Positions 29,594 to 47,046 of a stretch of 64,000 nucleotides of DNA are shown piece by piece. Below the pieces are notes generated by a model. That model was not told the DNA's origin, did not search any database, and saw only the letters and a program-made list of their open reading frames with translations. Positions within the stretch are counted from its first letter, which is position 1; every line of letters begins with the position of its first letter. The translations under genes were made by a program, and so were the position numbers. Origin of the DNA: Sacculina carcini (Eukaryota; Arthropoda; Thecostraca; Sacculinidae); NCBI GenBank assembly GCA_916048095.2, contig OU696570.1:657501-721500 (forward strand), given 5' to 3'.

Positions 29594-29986
29594 GTGTGTG
29601 TGTGTGTGTGTCTTTGTTTACTGGATCATGTTTCCTCCGTGCCTATGTGTGTGTGTGTGTGTGTGAGTGTGTGTGTGTGTCGGTGGGTATTAGCAATTCT
29701 CAAGAGGCCAGCTTCATCAAACACACGCGCCCTGCTGAATCACATCAAACCCGAGCGTTGTCCAGACCTAAACGCGCCTGGTGCAATCATACTCAAATCT
29801 GTTGGTGTGTGTGTGTCTGTGTGTGTCGGGCGGTGCACCTGTATGTCAGTCTGAGTTTGCAAGTTGCACAGTGTTGGCTCGGTTGTGTGTTGGTGTTGTT
29901 CGCTGTTGTGTGCAGTGCGGGATCGTTCTATAGCAATGGGTCAACTAGCAGCTCGTCTAAGGGAGATCAGGTGAGGATAGAGTCCA
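29594..29986. other. TG-rich sequence, nothing recognised
   Basis: (TG)n runs at about 29595-29613 and 29647-29680 precede GC-richer sequence. A long open frame to 29994 mixes repeat translation with unrecognised sequence. I see no convincing exon. Confidence 0.4.
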
Positions 29987-30374
29987 CTGTTTAATCCGTG
30001 TATTGTAACTTGTTTTGTAATGTAATGTGTTCTGTTTAATCCGTGTATTGTAACTTGTTTTGTAATGTAATGTGTTCTGTTTAATCCGTGTATTGTAACT
30101 TGTTTTGTAATGTAATGTGTTCTGTTTAATCCGTGTAATCTTACTTGTTTTGTAATGTAATGTGTTCTGTTTAATTCGTGTAATGTTACTTGTTTTGTAA
30201 TGTATTGTGTTTTGTTTAATCTGTGTAATGTTACTTGTTTTGTAATGTAATGTGTTCTGTTTAATCTGTGTAATGTTACTTGTTTTGTAATGTAATGTGT
30301 TCTGTTTAATCCGTGTAATGTTACTTGTTTTGTAATGTAATGTGTTCTGTTTGATCTGTCTAATGCAATGTAAT
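29987..30374. repeat. 45-bp tandem array, about 8 copies
   Basis: The unit contains CTGTTTAATCCGTGTA and TTGTTTTGTAATGTAATGTG, with TATTG recurring at 30001, 30046 and 30091. Later copies carry base changes shared in blocks (TAATCTTAC, TAATGTTAC), indicating stepwise expansion. Confidence 0.9.
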
Positions 30375-30660
30375 TTGATATCCAGTAGTGCGTACTACGA
30401 CATCAATGGGTGTGTCTCCGTATGTATGTCTGTGTGTGTGTGTGTGTGTGTCTGTATGTATGCGTGTGTGTGTGTGCTGTGACATATGTGCTTGCTTCTG
30501 ACATTTCTGCTTTTTTCGACATTTCACGAACAATTGACTGTTTTGGCACGATAATTGTAGAAGTGTGCTAAATATTGATGCTGACAAAATTGTATTGCGT
30601 AGCTTGTAGTAGATTATCTACTTACTATCCGTCTAATCTAGTCTGCCAACTGTTTCAACA

Positions 30661-30919
30661 TACGTTACGCTAGAGATATGAGTATGTTAGGCTAGAGTTA
30701 TGAGTATGTTAGGCTAGAGTTATGAGTATTTTAGGCTAGAGTTATGAATATGTTAGGCTAGAGTTATGAATATGTTAGGCTAGAGTTATGAGTATGTTAG
30801 GCTAGAGTTATGAATATGTTAGGCTAGAGTTATGAGTATGTTAGGCTAGAGTTATGAATATGATAGGCTAGAGTTATGAATATGTTAGGCTAGAGTTATG
30901 AGTATGTTAGGCTAGAGTT
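30661..30919. repeat. 22-bp tandem array, about 11 copies
   Basis: The unit is AGTATGTTAGGCTAGAGTT plus ATG, with an A/G alternation between copies. It ends 14 bases before the MITE at 30934. Confidence 0.9.
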
Positions 30920-30933
30920 CGTAATATTATTAG

Positions 30934-31163
30934 CAGTAGCGAATCCAGAGTGCAATTTTGGGGGGCTGGAATTGTTTTATCAATGATATATACATACAAA
31001 TGCATTATGCGCGAATATGCTTTGCGATAATGCTTATATCAACAAACTCTACAATAAGATACTTTTTATTGACCACTTTTAGTGAACCTCTTGGTTATGA
31101 GGAGTTGATGGAAACATTTGGGGGGCTTCATTCCCCCGAGCCTCGCCTCTGAATCAGCTAGTG
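30934..31163. mobile_element. hAT-type MITE, family 3, copy A (reverse relative to copy at 49255)
   Basis: A 230-bp element starting CAGTAGCGAATCCAGAG and ending with a decayed complement. It is flanked by ATTATTAG (30926-30933) and TTTATTAG (31164-31171), which agree at 7 of 8 bases. Its interior is the reverse complement of the copy at 49255-49492, sharing the stretch around ATTATGCGCGAATATG. Confidence 0.9.
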
Positions 31164-31249
31164 TTTATTAGGTATCTATGTGGAGACTATATAGTCACAA
31201 GTTATAGTTACCAGTTTCAAAGGTCCACCAATGAATTATTCATTTACTT

Positions 31250-31453
31250 CAATGGTTGCTAACATTGTCCAGCTTGTAACCCAATTCAGTATGCCACATT
31301 AAGCATGTTACCCTTTTCGCAATACGTTGTCAACATTGATATATATGTGGCTAAATTAAACATTTTCTCGTCACCCATCCATTACCTACGGAAAATGCTA
31401 AATTAAGTAATTATTACCCCATGGAATTATTTACCCAGGGTTGGAAACCAATG
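31250..31453. mobile_element. hAT-type MITE, family 2, shorter copy
   Basis: The ends CAATGGTTGCTAAC and GTTGGAAACCAATG are near-complementary. The interior shares CAGCTTGTAACCCAATT-like sequence and the CATTAAGCATGTTA block with the element at 28984. The flanking octamers no longer match well. Confidence 0.7.
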
Positions 31454-31739
31454 ACATATTTCTCCAGCAGTTCTTATGTTATATTTGCTTTCACGTATCG
31501 TCAGAGACACACACATCTTCCTGTTTGTTTCACTAATTCTGCTTGTGCCAAAATTGGTTTGTCTCAACTTCGCTGTTCTTGCAATTAACTTAATGGATTC
31601 CTGCTGGTAACTTAGTGCCTGGCGCTGAACCTCATCCGTTCTGCTCTGAGTTCTCATCGGTAACTTTACAACAAAGTTAGCAGTTTCCAGATACGGGAAA
31701 CATTAACAGATTACACATATAATGTACATCACTAATCCG

Positions 31740-31915
31740 TACTGGCGTATCCAGAGAGGGGGGGCTCAGGGGCCCCTCCAAAATGTTAAACTTCACTAAA
31801 AAGGTCAAGAAAAAATATGTTGATGTAGAATTTGTTGCATAGTGATGCATGTACATGACTGATTACCCCCAAATAAATTCAGCCTCCCCCCAATTGCACA
31901 CTGGATCCGCCACTG
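31740..31915. mobile_element. hAT-type MITE, family 3, copy B
   Basis: A 176-bp element starting TACTGGCGTATCCAGAG and ending GGATCCGCCACTG. It is flanked by CTAATCCG (31732-31739) and CTAATCTG (31916-31923), 7 of 8 identical. G-rich and C-rich blocks lie just inside each end, as in the other copies. Confidence 0.9.
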
Positions 31916-32037
31916 CTAATCTGCTGAGAGGAATGCTGGAGATGCGATGTATCGTGAGCACGGGGATAATTTACATCACTGATTTCCTTGTCTAGTGCAG
32001 TCGTGCGTAATCTTTTTCTCTCTGATTCCCCCTCTTC

Positions 32038-32109
32038 CAGAAGCGGATCAAGAGTGCAATTTGGGGGAGGGGGGATTCAGCCCCCGATCCCCCCATCGAT
32101 CCGCCAGTG
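32038..32109. mobile_element. Tiny hAT-type MITE, family 3, copy C (72 bp), perfect 8-bp target duplication
   Basis: It starts CAGAAGCGGATCAAGAG and ends GATCCGCCAGTG, flanked by identical CCCTCTTC octamers (32030-32037 and 32110-32117). It retains little beyond the two termini of family 3, so it is an extreme internal deletion. Confidence 0.9.
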
Positions 32110-33648
<1,539 letters not shown>

Positions 33649-34015
33649 AATCACAGAACCAACCAACAGACACAAAAACCCAACAACCAAAACCACACTC
33701 TTATTCACCAAGCAGTCACACACCCTCCTTCCACAAACGCTTAACACCAACCACCCTCGCCGTTCGCCACATACCTCCTGTTCCCACTCCACACCATGTC
33801 AACACACGTACACTCACAAACAATCGTAACCGCGCACACAAACACACACACACACACACCTTCTGATTCCACTACAGACCATGCCAGCATGTGTACACTC
33901 ACAAGCAATCGCGATCACACACACATACACACACACACACACACACACATACAGATACGCGCACACACATCCAAAGCCCACTAGATACATATTTCCAACG
34001 CAATTATACACCACA
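33649..34015. repeat. 367-bp direct repeat, left copy
   Basis: It matches 36729-37095 base for base except for two compensating 2-bp length differences in CA runs. It starts AATCACAGAACCAACC and ends AATTATACACCACA. It brackets the scrambled pol fragments but lacks TG...CA ends and no primer-binding site follows, so it is not a standard LTR. Confidence 0.95.
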
Positions 34016-34076
34016 CGCCCCCATGATATCAAAATCATTTTAAACACTAGTATTAAACATCAACATACAAAAACAG

Positions 34077-34916
34077 TTAGTCACATATATAATCTTGCAT
34101 CCATTTCGGCTGCCGCCGTTCTCTTGTCGACCTCCGTATCTGTTGCTCAGGCTCGGACTCTTCTGCGGCAGTCTCTGAGCCTTCTGTGGCAGTCTCTGAC
34201 TCTGTTTGACCTTCGTCTTCAGACTCTTCGCGCAAGCGCCGAATGTCGAGTACGTGACGAGGCACACCGTCCACATCCACATTATTATCTGATGTTACGT
34301 TTGTCACTTGTCCACGATTCCAATACGTTGTACAGCGCGCCCCCGGAGGTTTTATCCACACATCGTCACCCACGCGCCACATACTCTTTGAAGCTTCCGC
34401 CGCTTCTACAGGAACCGATGGATGCCTCCACTTGTACCGGTACAATCCATTGGCAGGCGATGAATTCGCGTCCGCTGATGTTTTCGGAGCCAGATTATAC
34501 CAAAATAATGCGTCATTCGGTGTTGTCTGACAACGTTCAGCCATTCTCTTGATCGTTCGGTGGTTTCTTTCGACGATTCCGTTTCCTGACGGCTTGTAGG
34601 CCGCTCTATATCGTCGCTGCACGCCCCATTTCTGACATAGCTCCGCCAGCCGAACAGACCTGAATGTTCTGCTGTTATCCATGAGTAGTTCGTTCACCGG
34701 TCCTCGCTCCTGGAACAGCTCCTCAAAGACTCGCCCAACATCCTCGCAGTTCTCCGACCGAACTCGCCTCCAAATCGCAAATCTGCAAGGTCCGGAGTCC
34801 ACTATAGTCAAATAACAATGACCCCTGTAGTGAGTTGTGTCCACCGCCAACCGACTCCAATTATCATTCACACCTAGTTCACCCGGCACGTGACGTACTG
34901 GAGCTGGATCAATCTT
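34077..34916 (-). pseudogene. LTR-retrotransposon integrase catalytic core, inverted fragment
   Basis: The minus strand encodes a retroviral-type (rve) integrase core with D, D and E in LAVDTTHY, LMDNSRTF and GNGIVERNHR; the last two acidic residues are separated by 35 residues, the classic D-35-E spacing. A C-terminal part with VWIKPPGARCTTYW and an acidic/basic tail precedes TAA. The frame continues upstream of the first possible start to a TGA near 34915, so it lacks its own ATG and is a fragment of a polyprotein. It lies opposite in direction to the neighbouring reverse transcriptase/RNase H, although both fit one element: the plus-strand frame breaks in the integrase zinc finger just where this one begins. 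Ty3-like by integrase type, but the exact clade is undecided. Confidence 0.85.
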
Positions 34917-34983
34917 TCACTGCACACGATCACACCTAGACACACTAACACGTTCACGCAAGGCGGATCGATTGTCACGCAGC

Positions 34984-35553
34984 GTAGGGCACTATCCAAT
35001 CTGTGGATGGCTTCGCGTAGCCTGCAGCTACGTTAAGCGGATAAGTGATGGGAATAGGTGGAATGATAGAGTAGGACCTAGAGCTCAAAAGTTGTTGATG
35101 GAAATACTGGACAGAGTGAAAGCTGATGACCCGGTGAAGGGTGACTTTCATGTGTCACCAGTTTATCGAGGAAGAGTGTGGTGTGACGCCAGTAGTTTGG
35201 CCCAGGGTGTTGTGGTAGAGATTGGAGGTAAACTGGTAGAAGATGCAGCTTGGCTGCGCAAACGGGATGACGCGAGCCATATCAACCTGGCGGAACTGGA
35301 GGCTGTGATTAAAGGTGATACTCTCGCTATAAAATGGGGATTGAAACTCATTGAGGTTATGACGGATTCCGTCACAGTTGCGAAGTGGTTGAGGAGTGTG
35401 CTTGAGGATGAGGCGAGAATAAAAATAAAAGGTTTGTCAGAAGTGCTAGTGAGGAGGAGGATATCGATTCTGCGTGACATCATCAATGAGCTGGGCGTTG
35501 AACTCATTGTGAAATATACTCCATCGTCGATGAACAAGGCGGATCGATTGACA
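34984..35553 (+). pseudogene. Duplicated RNase H segment of the same retrotransposon (5'-truncated)
   Basis: This 570-bp segment equals 35984-36553 at an offset of exactly 1000 bp, with one substitution (GGTGATACT against GGTGTTACT). It encodes the RNase H-like part (VWCDASSLAQGVVVEIGGK, INLAELEAVIKG, IEVMTDSVTVAKWL), with its acidic residues, but not the reverse transcriptase active site. The sequence before it carries another copy of CAAGGCGGATCGATTG (34959-34974), the word that also occurs near the end of both segments (35535-35550, 36535-36550). Confidence 0.9.
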
Positions 35554-35558
35554 GATTG

Positions 35559-35630
35559 ACCTCGTAGCCGAGTGGCTAAGACGCACGCTCTGTGCACGAG
35601 AGGTCTAGGGTTCGGTTCCCTGGCGAGGTG
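35559..35630 (+). repeat. tRNA-like sequence (SINE head or tRNA pseudogene) between the pol copies
   Basis: ACCTCGT at the 5' side pairs with GCGAGGT at the 3' side. A box-A-like AGCCGAGTGGCTAAG and a box-B-like GGTTCGGTTCC are present with a TAGGG/CCCTG T arm. The anticodon stem pairs poorly and the variable arm is too short for a Leu/Ser tRNA, so it is not a working tRNA. About 35 bases of non-tRNA sequence follow before the reverse transcriptase frame. Confidence 0.6.
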
Positions 35631-35674
35631 AAACGTTTGGGTTCGTTTCTGAAAGGGATAGCCCAATTGTCGTA

Positions 35675-36726
35675 ATGTCGAGTATCTTGAAAACGGTATT
35701 GGCGCAAAATGACGTCGTGAAAGCCGGCACCGATAGTTATATCGACGACGTCATTGTCAACGAGGAGATTGTATCGGTAGAGGAAGTGATAGCGCATCTG
35801 GCGAAATTTGGATTGGAAACCAAGCCGCCTGAATCTCTCGATGGTGGCAGACTACTCGGACTAGTTATTGGGCGGAGTCATCCTGGAGGAGCTCTACAAT
35901 TCAGTAGAGGGAACACACTGCCAGTGCTGGGGAATGGAGAGAATATGTCAAAGCGAGAGCTGTTTTCAGCGTGCGGCCGCTTGGTAGGGCACTATCCAAT
36001 CTGTGGATGGCTTCGCGTAGCCTGCAGCTACGTTAAGCGGATAAGTGATGGGAATAGGTGGAATGATAGAGTAGGACCTAGAGCTCAAAAGTTGTTGATG
36101 GAAATACTGGACAGAGTGAAAGCTGATGACCCGGTGAAGGGTGACTTTCATGTGTCACCAGTTTATCGAGGAAGAGTGTGGTGTGACGCCAGTAGTTTGG
36201 CCCAGGGTGTTGTGGTAGAGATTGGAGGTAAACTGGTAGAAGATGCAGCTTGGCTGCGCAAACGGGATGACGCGAGCCATATCAACCTGGCGGAACTGGA
36301 GGCTGTGATTAAAGGTGTTACTCTCGCTATAAAATGGGGATTGAAACTCATTGAGGTTATGACGGATTCCGTCACAGTTGCGAAGTGGTTGAGGAGTGTG
36401 CTTGAGGATGAGGCGAGAATAAAAATAAAAGGTTTGTCAGAAGTGCTAGTGAGGAGGAGGATATCGATTCTGCGTGACATCATCAATGAGCTGGGCGTTG
36501 AACTCATTGTGAAATATACTCCATCGTCGATGAACAAGGCGGATCGATTGACACGAGTGCCAAAGTCGTGGTTGAAGCCTACGCTCGGAGTACCTAGTGT
36601 GTGTGCAGTGACCTTGAGTGAGATGCACTCCCGGCATCATTTTGGAGTTGACAGGACGTTGTCGCTTGCCCAGATGGTGGACCCGAGAACCACGAGATCC
36701 GACGTAGAGAAGTGTGTGCGGCAATG
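35675..36726 (+). pseudogene. LTR-retrotransposon pol fragment: reverse transcriptase (YIDD) end, RNase H, integrase zinc finger start
   Basis: The reading frame opens shortly before the YIDD catalytic motif of reverse transcriptase (SYIDDVIVNEE), so the palm's earlier motifs are missing. It continues through the connection region and an RNase H-like domain (VWCDASSLAQ, LAELEAVIKGVTLAIKWGL, MTDSVTVAKWL, MNKADRLTRV) into the first half of an H-H-C-C integrase zinc finger (MHSRHHFGVDRTL, CVRQC). There it runs into the 367-bp direct repeat and becomes meaningless, although the frame stays open to 37099. The codons look unbroken, so the element is young or selected until recently, but the order of parts shows that it cannot work as it stands. 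Confidence 0.85.
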
Positions 36727-36728
36727 CA

Positions 36729-37095
36729 AATCACAGAACCAACCAACAGACACAAAAACCCAACAACCAAAACCACACTCTTATTCACCAAGCAGTCACA
36801 CACCCTCCTTCCACAAACGCTTAACACCAACCACCCTCGCCGTTCGCCACATACCTCCTGTTCCCACTCCACACCATGTCAACACACGTACACTCACAAA
36901 CAATCGTAACCGCGCACACAAACACACACACACACACACACCTTCTGATTCCACTACAGACCATGCCAGCATGTGTACACTCACAAGCAATCGCGATCAC
37001 ACACACATACACACACACACACACACACATACAGATACGCGCACACACATCCAAAGCCCACTAGATACATATTTCCAACGCAATTATACACCACA
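36729..37095. repeat. 367-bp direct repeat, right copy
   Basis: This is the partner of 33649-34015. It fuses directly to the pol reading frame at 36727, immediately after the CVRQC of the integrase zinc finger. The sequence beyond it (GTAAATGTTGTAATTG) only loosely resembles the sequence before the left copy (AATGTAATTGTTAATG). Confidence 0.95.
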
Positions 37096-38390
37096 GTAAA
37101 TGTTGTAATTGTTGACATTGAAAAGGAGATAATTATTACAGTCGCCAACGTAAACAATATCAATTTCAACATGAACAATATCAATTTCCAAGCAGTATGG
37201 AGCAGTATCTTGCAGAGTTGCACAATCCTGGGATTTGCTTGCTGTTGCAATATGCAATGCAAGGACAGACACGCACATATACATGTGCAATTGAGGTGGG
37301 TGTGTATAGAAATACTGCAGGCGACCATGTTGCAGCGATCAACATTGCACATTCAGAACAGCGGACGTAGAGATGAGAGAGAAATAAGAAAATATACAAC
37401 CTGTTTTGCAGTGCGTATATCTTCTGCGGATGAGTTGGAAATTCGCTGGGCGGTATAGATTTAGGCGTGGCAATGTGGCAGTGTCTCGCCTTGGTCCAAC
37501 GATAACACGTATTTGATATGGCTCGATGTAAGATGGGTTGAAGAGAACGGAGGTGAGAAGTAGAAGAGTGCGGAGGAGCGGAGAGTGATAGAATAGTTTG
37601 TGGGAACATTTTGTAATTGTGCTCAGGGGGCTGAAGCATGCTCTGGATCCTCCAGGGCCGTAAGACCTCGCGTCGGTTCTCGAGCTCGTGGCATCTTATC
37701 AAGCTTTTTCTCGTGTGTTTCTGCGTTTTACTGCCATCTTTGTTAGTGTGGGAACTCTCTTGAATGTTTTGTTGCCTATCGTTTTGTTGTATAGATGGCT
37801 AAAATGGAATATTTAAATGATTATAGAGGGAAGAACAGTAGGTTATATTTCACAGGATCTGCGATCACAAAGTCTGCGATTATTGCAGGAAAAATTATAA
37901 TTTCGATGAGTCAAGCATGGCGAAGTATTGAAATGTGTTTGTTATTGTTCAATTTGGTATATTTTTCAATATTTTTGTTCCATGACAAGTGTTTAACACT
38001 TGTTTAAGTATTTCGTCACGAATAAGAACAGTGTATAGATACAGATAGATATAAGAACAGTGACTGTCTTGCTCGTACGTTATTAGTAATTTTCATATCA
38101 TACTTAAAACACGAAGGGTTCGATGACTGCATGTATGAAACTTGTAAGGTTCAGTAGCTCAAATAAGTTTGAGAACAACTGCATTGGTGTTATTTGACGG
38201 GTTTACCAGAGCAACGCACCAAATCTGATAATGGTTCAACTGTGGGGTTCAGTTGGAACTATCGATCATTGATTCCAATCATAAAGGGAGTGCAGTGATT
38301 TCTGATCGTTGATTCATTACTTTGCCTATGTTACATGCGATGCGTGTTCTGATGGGTTTCATTGATACGGTTATTACGGTAAGGTCGTGG
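37096..38390. other. No gene recognised; part of a hAT-like element
   Basis: AT-rich unique-looking sequence. The minus strand starting at 38181 (CAGTTGTTCTCAAAC...) matches the hAT-like fragment at 14069 for about 100 bases (to about 38080). I could not find its other end or a target duplication. Confidence 0.45.
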
Positions 38391-38719
38391 CACGTGCATC
38401 AACTGTGCTTCACGTGACCTGTGACACTTGATGAAAAATGGCCGGTTGCCATGACAACTGGCAGCGATCACACGAAAGCTTTCAGCTGAGCTATCGATCC
38501 ATTCAGCGCTTGGCTCCCGCAGTCCCACTCCCCCTTGCCCTTCATCACGCCACCCCCCACTTGGCAGACTACGCTGGCCAATGACAGCTCGTTGCGTGCT
38601 CCACGTGTCGCGCGCCATAGCCAAGAAGGGCGCCCCCTGGTGTTTATTTATTCATCAGTGAATCAAATGTGAATTGCCAACGTTCATTCGCTGCTGGTCG
38701 TCTGTGAATTGTTCACGTG
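38391..38719 (+). promoter_or_regulatory. Probable arginine kinase promoter region with four CACGTG boxes
   Basis: CACGTG occurs at 38391, 38411, 38602 and 38714 within 330 bases, in a GC-richer island. It sits immediately before a strong donor at 38728. CACGTG is bound by bHLH factors such as Myc/Max, USF or MITF; which of these applies here is unknown. No TATA box is obvious. The assignment rests on position relative to the inferred non-coding exon. Confidence 0.5.
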
Positions 38720-38727
38720 TTCTCGAG
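38640..38727 (+). other. Likely non-coding first exon of arginine kinase (3' end at 38727)
   Basis: TCTCGAG|GTAAGT at 38721-38733 is one of very few full-consensus donors in the window. The first coding exon has an acceptor at 40119, 13 bases before the ATG, so an upstream exon must exist and this is the best candidate. Its 5' end is not determinable from sequence. Confidence 0.5.
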
Positions 38728-39044
38728 GTAAGTCGAGGTGTGTGTGGACTTTGGTGTGTTGGTTCGTTTGGCTTGTGTGTTTTGGGTCTGTTAGATTTTT
38801 CGTTTGGCCCCACGGTGTAATTAGGCGAAGTTTGTTGAAGTCACGGTAGTTTGAACTTGTCGTTTTCATTGGTTGCTTATGTGGGTGTGTCTTCATGCAA
38901 TGCACGTGTTTGTGTTGCATTATTTCTCTCGTTCTCGTTTGTTACATAGTATTTCGTGTTCTATATGCGTCCTGATAACCAGCTGAGGCTCTATCGAGTG
39001 AATTTTAAATTCTTTCCAAGCGTTGATTTCAATATATTGTGGAA

Positions 39045-39318
39045 CAGTGGTTCTTAACCTGTGTGAGGGAAATTCCCCTGTCTGGTGGGAAATGGAAGAG
39101 TTCCTAAGTGGTAAGCTAAAGGACAGAACAGGACAACTATGTGTGTTTTTATCAATTCAAATTCGTTTATTTTTGTTTCCAATGACCTCTTTGACCTCAT
39201 GACATTTACTTTGATATAACAACCGAATATTGAATTTATCAGCGCTGTTGTGGAAAATATATAAGAGATAGCTCCTTAAGAAGTGGGGAATCAGAGAAAA
39301 AAAGGTTAAGAATCACTA
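39045..39318. mobile_element. hAT-type MITE, family 1, copy 2
   Basis: A 274-bp element starting CAGTGGTTCTTAACC and ending GGTTAAGAATCACTA. It is flanked by TTGTGGAA (39037-39044) and TTGTTGAG (39319-39326), 6 of 8 identical. It aligns with the copy at 23840 along its length and lies in the presumed first intron of arginine kinase. Confidence 0.85.
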
Positions 39319-40132
39319 TTGTTGAGTAGTGCATATAGTATGCAGGATGCAGGACACTATAAGCGCGTGATTTAAGTATTGTGTCATTGTCATTTGTCTT
39401 CGAGCGAAGTACGCCATGTTTGCGCTTGAGTGCACTTCACATGCGCGCGTTTGTATGCGTGTCTGCAGTTGGGGTGTGGCAGTGTGTGCATGACACTTGA
39501 ATTAATTGCAATATCAGAAGTGGTTGTTTCTACACTACCTCTTACGTTCTGCTACCAAAACGCGTTTTTTAAACGTGTTATTTTTGCTATGCGTATTCTA
39601 TATGGATATTATCCTTGATTAATCAAAACATCGCATGGATGATGACACATCCACACTCCACATCCATCAACACATCCCACTTATCGGCCCCAGCACGTGT
39701 TGGTGTCACCGGGGTGCTAACACACCCACACTTCCTCTTTCAGAGTTGCCAAAAGTACTGCCATTTCTTCACTGTAGGTTGATTTGCCAATTTTGGGATT
39801 TTAATTCAGTCACAGACATATTTTTAGTATTTTTAAAGTTTTAAATCGAACCAAGTTTTAAATTAAAGTTATGAATGAGTAAAAAAGGCAGTCGATCTAA
39901 AAAAGTGACGTAGTTTTGCTGCTAGTCGAATCGTCACATTGTGTATTTTTTTTTATTCTAAATTAGTCGGTTAGCAACTTATCCTTCAATTAAATTAATC
40001 AAAATATTTCAATTCGACCGGATCAGTGTTGTTGTATTAAAATATATAATCAGGCGCCTTAATTGTGGTGATAAGTAGGGGAAATTGGTTGTATGTTTGT
40101 GTGTTTGTGTGTGTGTCAGTTCTCCTAGCGAA

Positions 40133-45731
<5,599 letters not shown>

Positions 45732-47046
45732 ACAACGTCTTCGATTCGACCAACCAGTCTCTGAATTCATTTACTGTTTAAGTGGTGCACATGTGTGTGT
45801 ATATATATGGTGGTATATATGAGGAATGTGTGACAGTGGCTCTTCTAGTTGGTTCAGTTGTTGGGGAGTTCACTGGCGAAATTTGCGCGTGTGAGTATTT
45901 TTTGTTTGCCTTGTCGGAGTAAAACGAACAGCACACCAAATATACTTAACCTTTCAAGAAGTTTCGGCTGGTTTTCAAACGCGTGGACCATTGACTATTA
46001 TTTTAAGAATTCGCAACTTCATGACGTAATGCACGTGGATGGTTCGTTCGGGTGATTAGTCCAGGTCGGCAGCCAGCGGCTATTTGGCGCTTCCTAGTGG
46101 CCCCCTGAAGCTTTTTCATAAATGTTTAAAAATGGAAAAATATGGAGGAGGGAAATATATTTCTTGGTTAAATATAGTGTAGTGTCGCTGCCCTGCACTA
46201 TGTTACATAAACCCAAGTGAACCAAATATATTATACACAACTAACACCTCAGACTCTAGTACACAGAACAGAGTAGTCACGTGGTGCGTCGCTCTCTACA
46301 AGATGCACTGCAGGGAAAATAATAATTTAATCATAAAGGCTCACTATGTACATTGTGAGTCAATTTGTAGTAATTTTGATAGTAGTTGAAATATAGATAC
46401 ACCATGTGTTGCCTTCTTTATAAGGCTGTCATTTTTTGCGGCTCCAGACATATTTATTTTTTGATCCAATACGGGTGCTCATACATGGATTACACACATG
46501 TGGATCACAATAGATTTGTGGATAAGATACTTCAAGATACGACCACTAAGTCCTGAGACGTTTCTCCAGGAGACGCATTTCAGCAGAGCGCACAATTTTG
46601 CATGATCAATTATCGGCAAAGATCAGACAAGATCACTGTGGTGTTCGCGTGCCGGATAAAACACCTTCATAAACAACAATTTCGATGTATTGACGCACCA
46701 GACAGCGGGGTATCTCCCGCCATGCACGCGCTCACACACACAGTAGGCAGACAGGTACAAGACGACCCTCACACACTCTCACGCGCAAAACAACGTTTCT
46801 CTCGCTCAATACTGGCAAACGAGCCGCCGCTAATAATGTATTTATCACAGTGCGAACCTCCCGAACAACAACAACAACGAAGAAGACGCGAGAAGAAAGC
46901 AAGCAAGGAGAAGAAAAGCCAGGAGGGAAACACAAGCAGCGAAGGAGACAATAGGAACAGATAGATGGATAAAGAAAGCTGAACACACCAACATAACATC
47001 TTACTCTCAGTATACAGGCAATATGCCGCGTGTGTGTATGTGTGTT
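45732..47046. other. Interval between convergent AK and CHD1 3' ends
   Basis: Both genes end toward each other, so this 1.3 kb must hold both 3' UTRs. I see no third gene; a 120-codon frame at 46602-46964 (+) is low-complexity Arg/Lys/Gln-rich at its end and not supported. No clear AATAAA could be assigned to either gene. Confidence 0.5.

Noticed and set aside
35559..35630. Functional tRNA
   Set aside because: The anticodon stem pairs at about three of five positions and the variable arm does not fit the Leu/Ser-type D arm; better read as a SINE or pseudogene.
33649..37095. Intact LTR retrotransposon with 367-bp LTRs
   Set aside because: The repeats lack LTR ends and primer sites, and the internal genes are in opposite orientations and incomplete.
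35675..37099. 474-codon pol frame taken as one intact protein
   Set aside because: The part after 36726 is the 367-bp direct repeat and CA repeats, and the start lacks the upstream reverse transcriptase motifs, so it is a fragment and not a gene.
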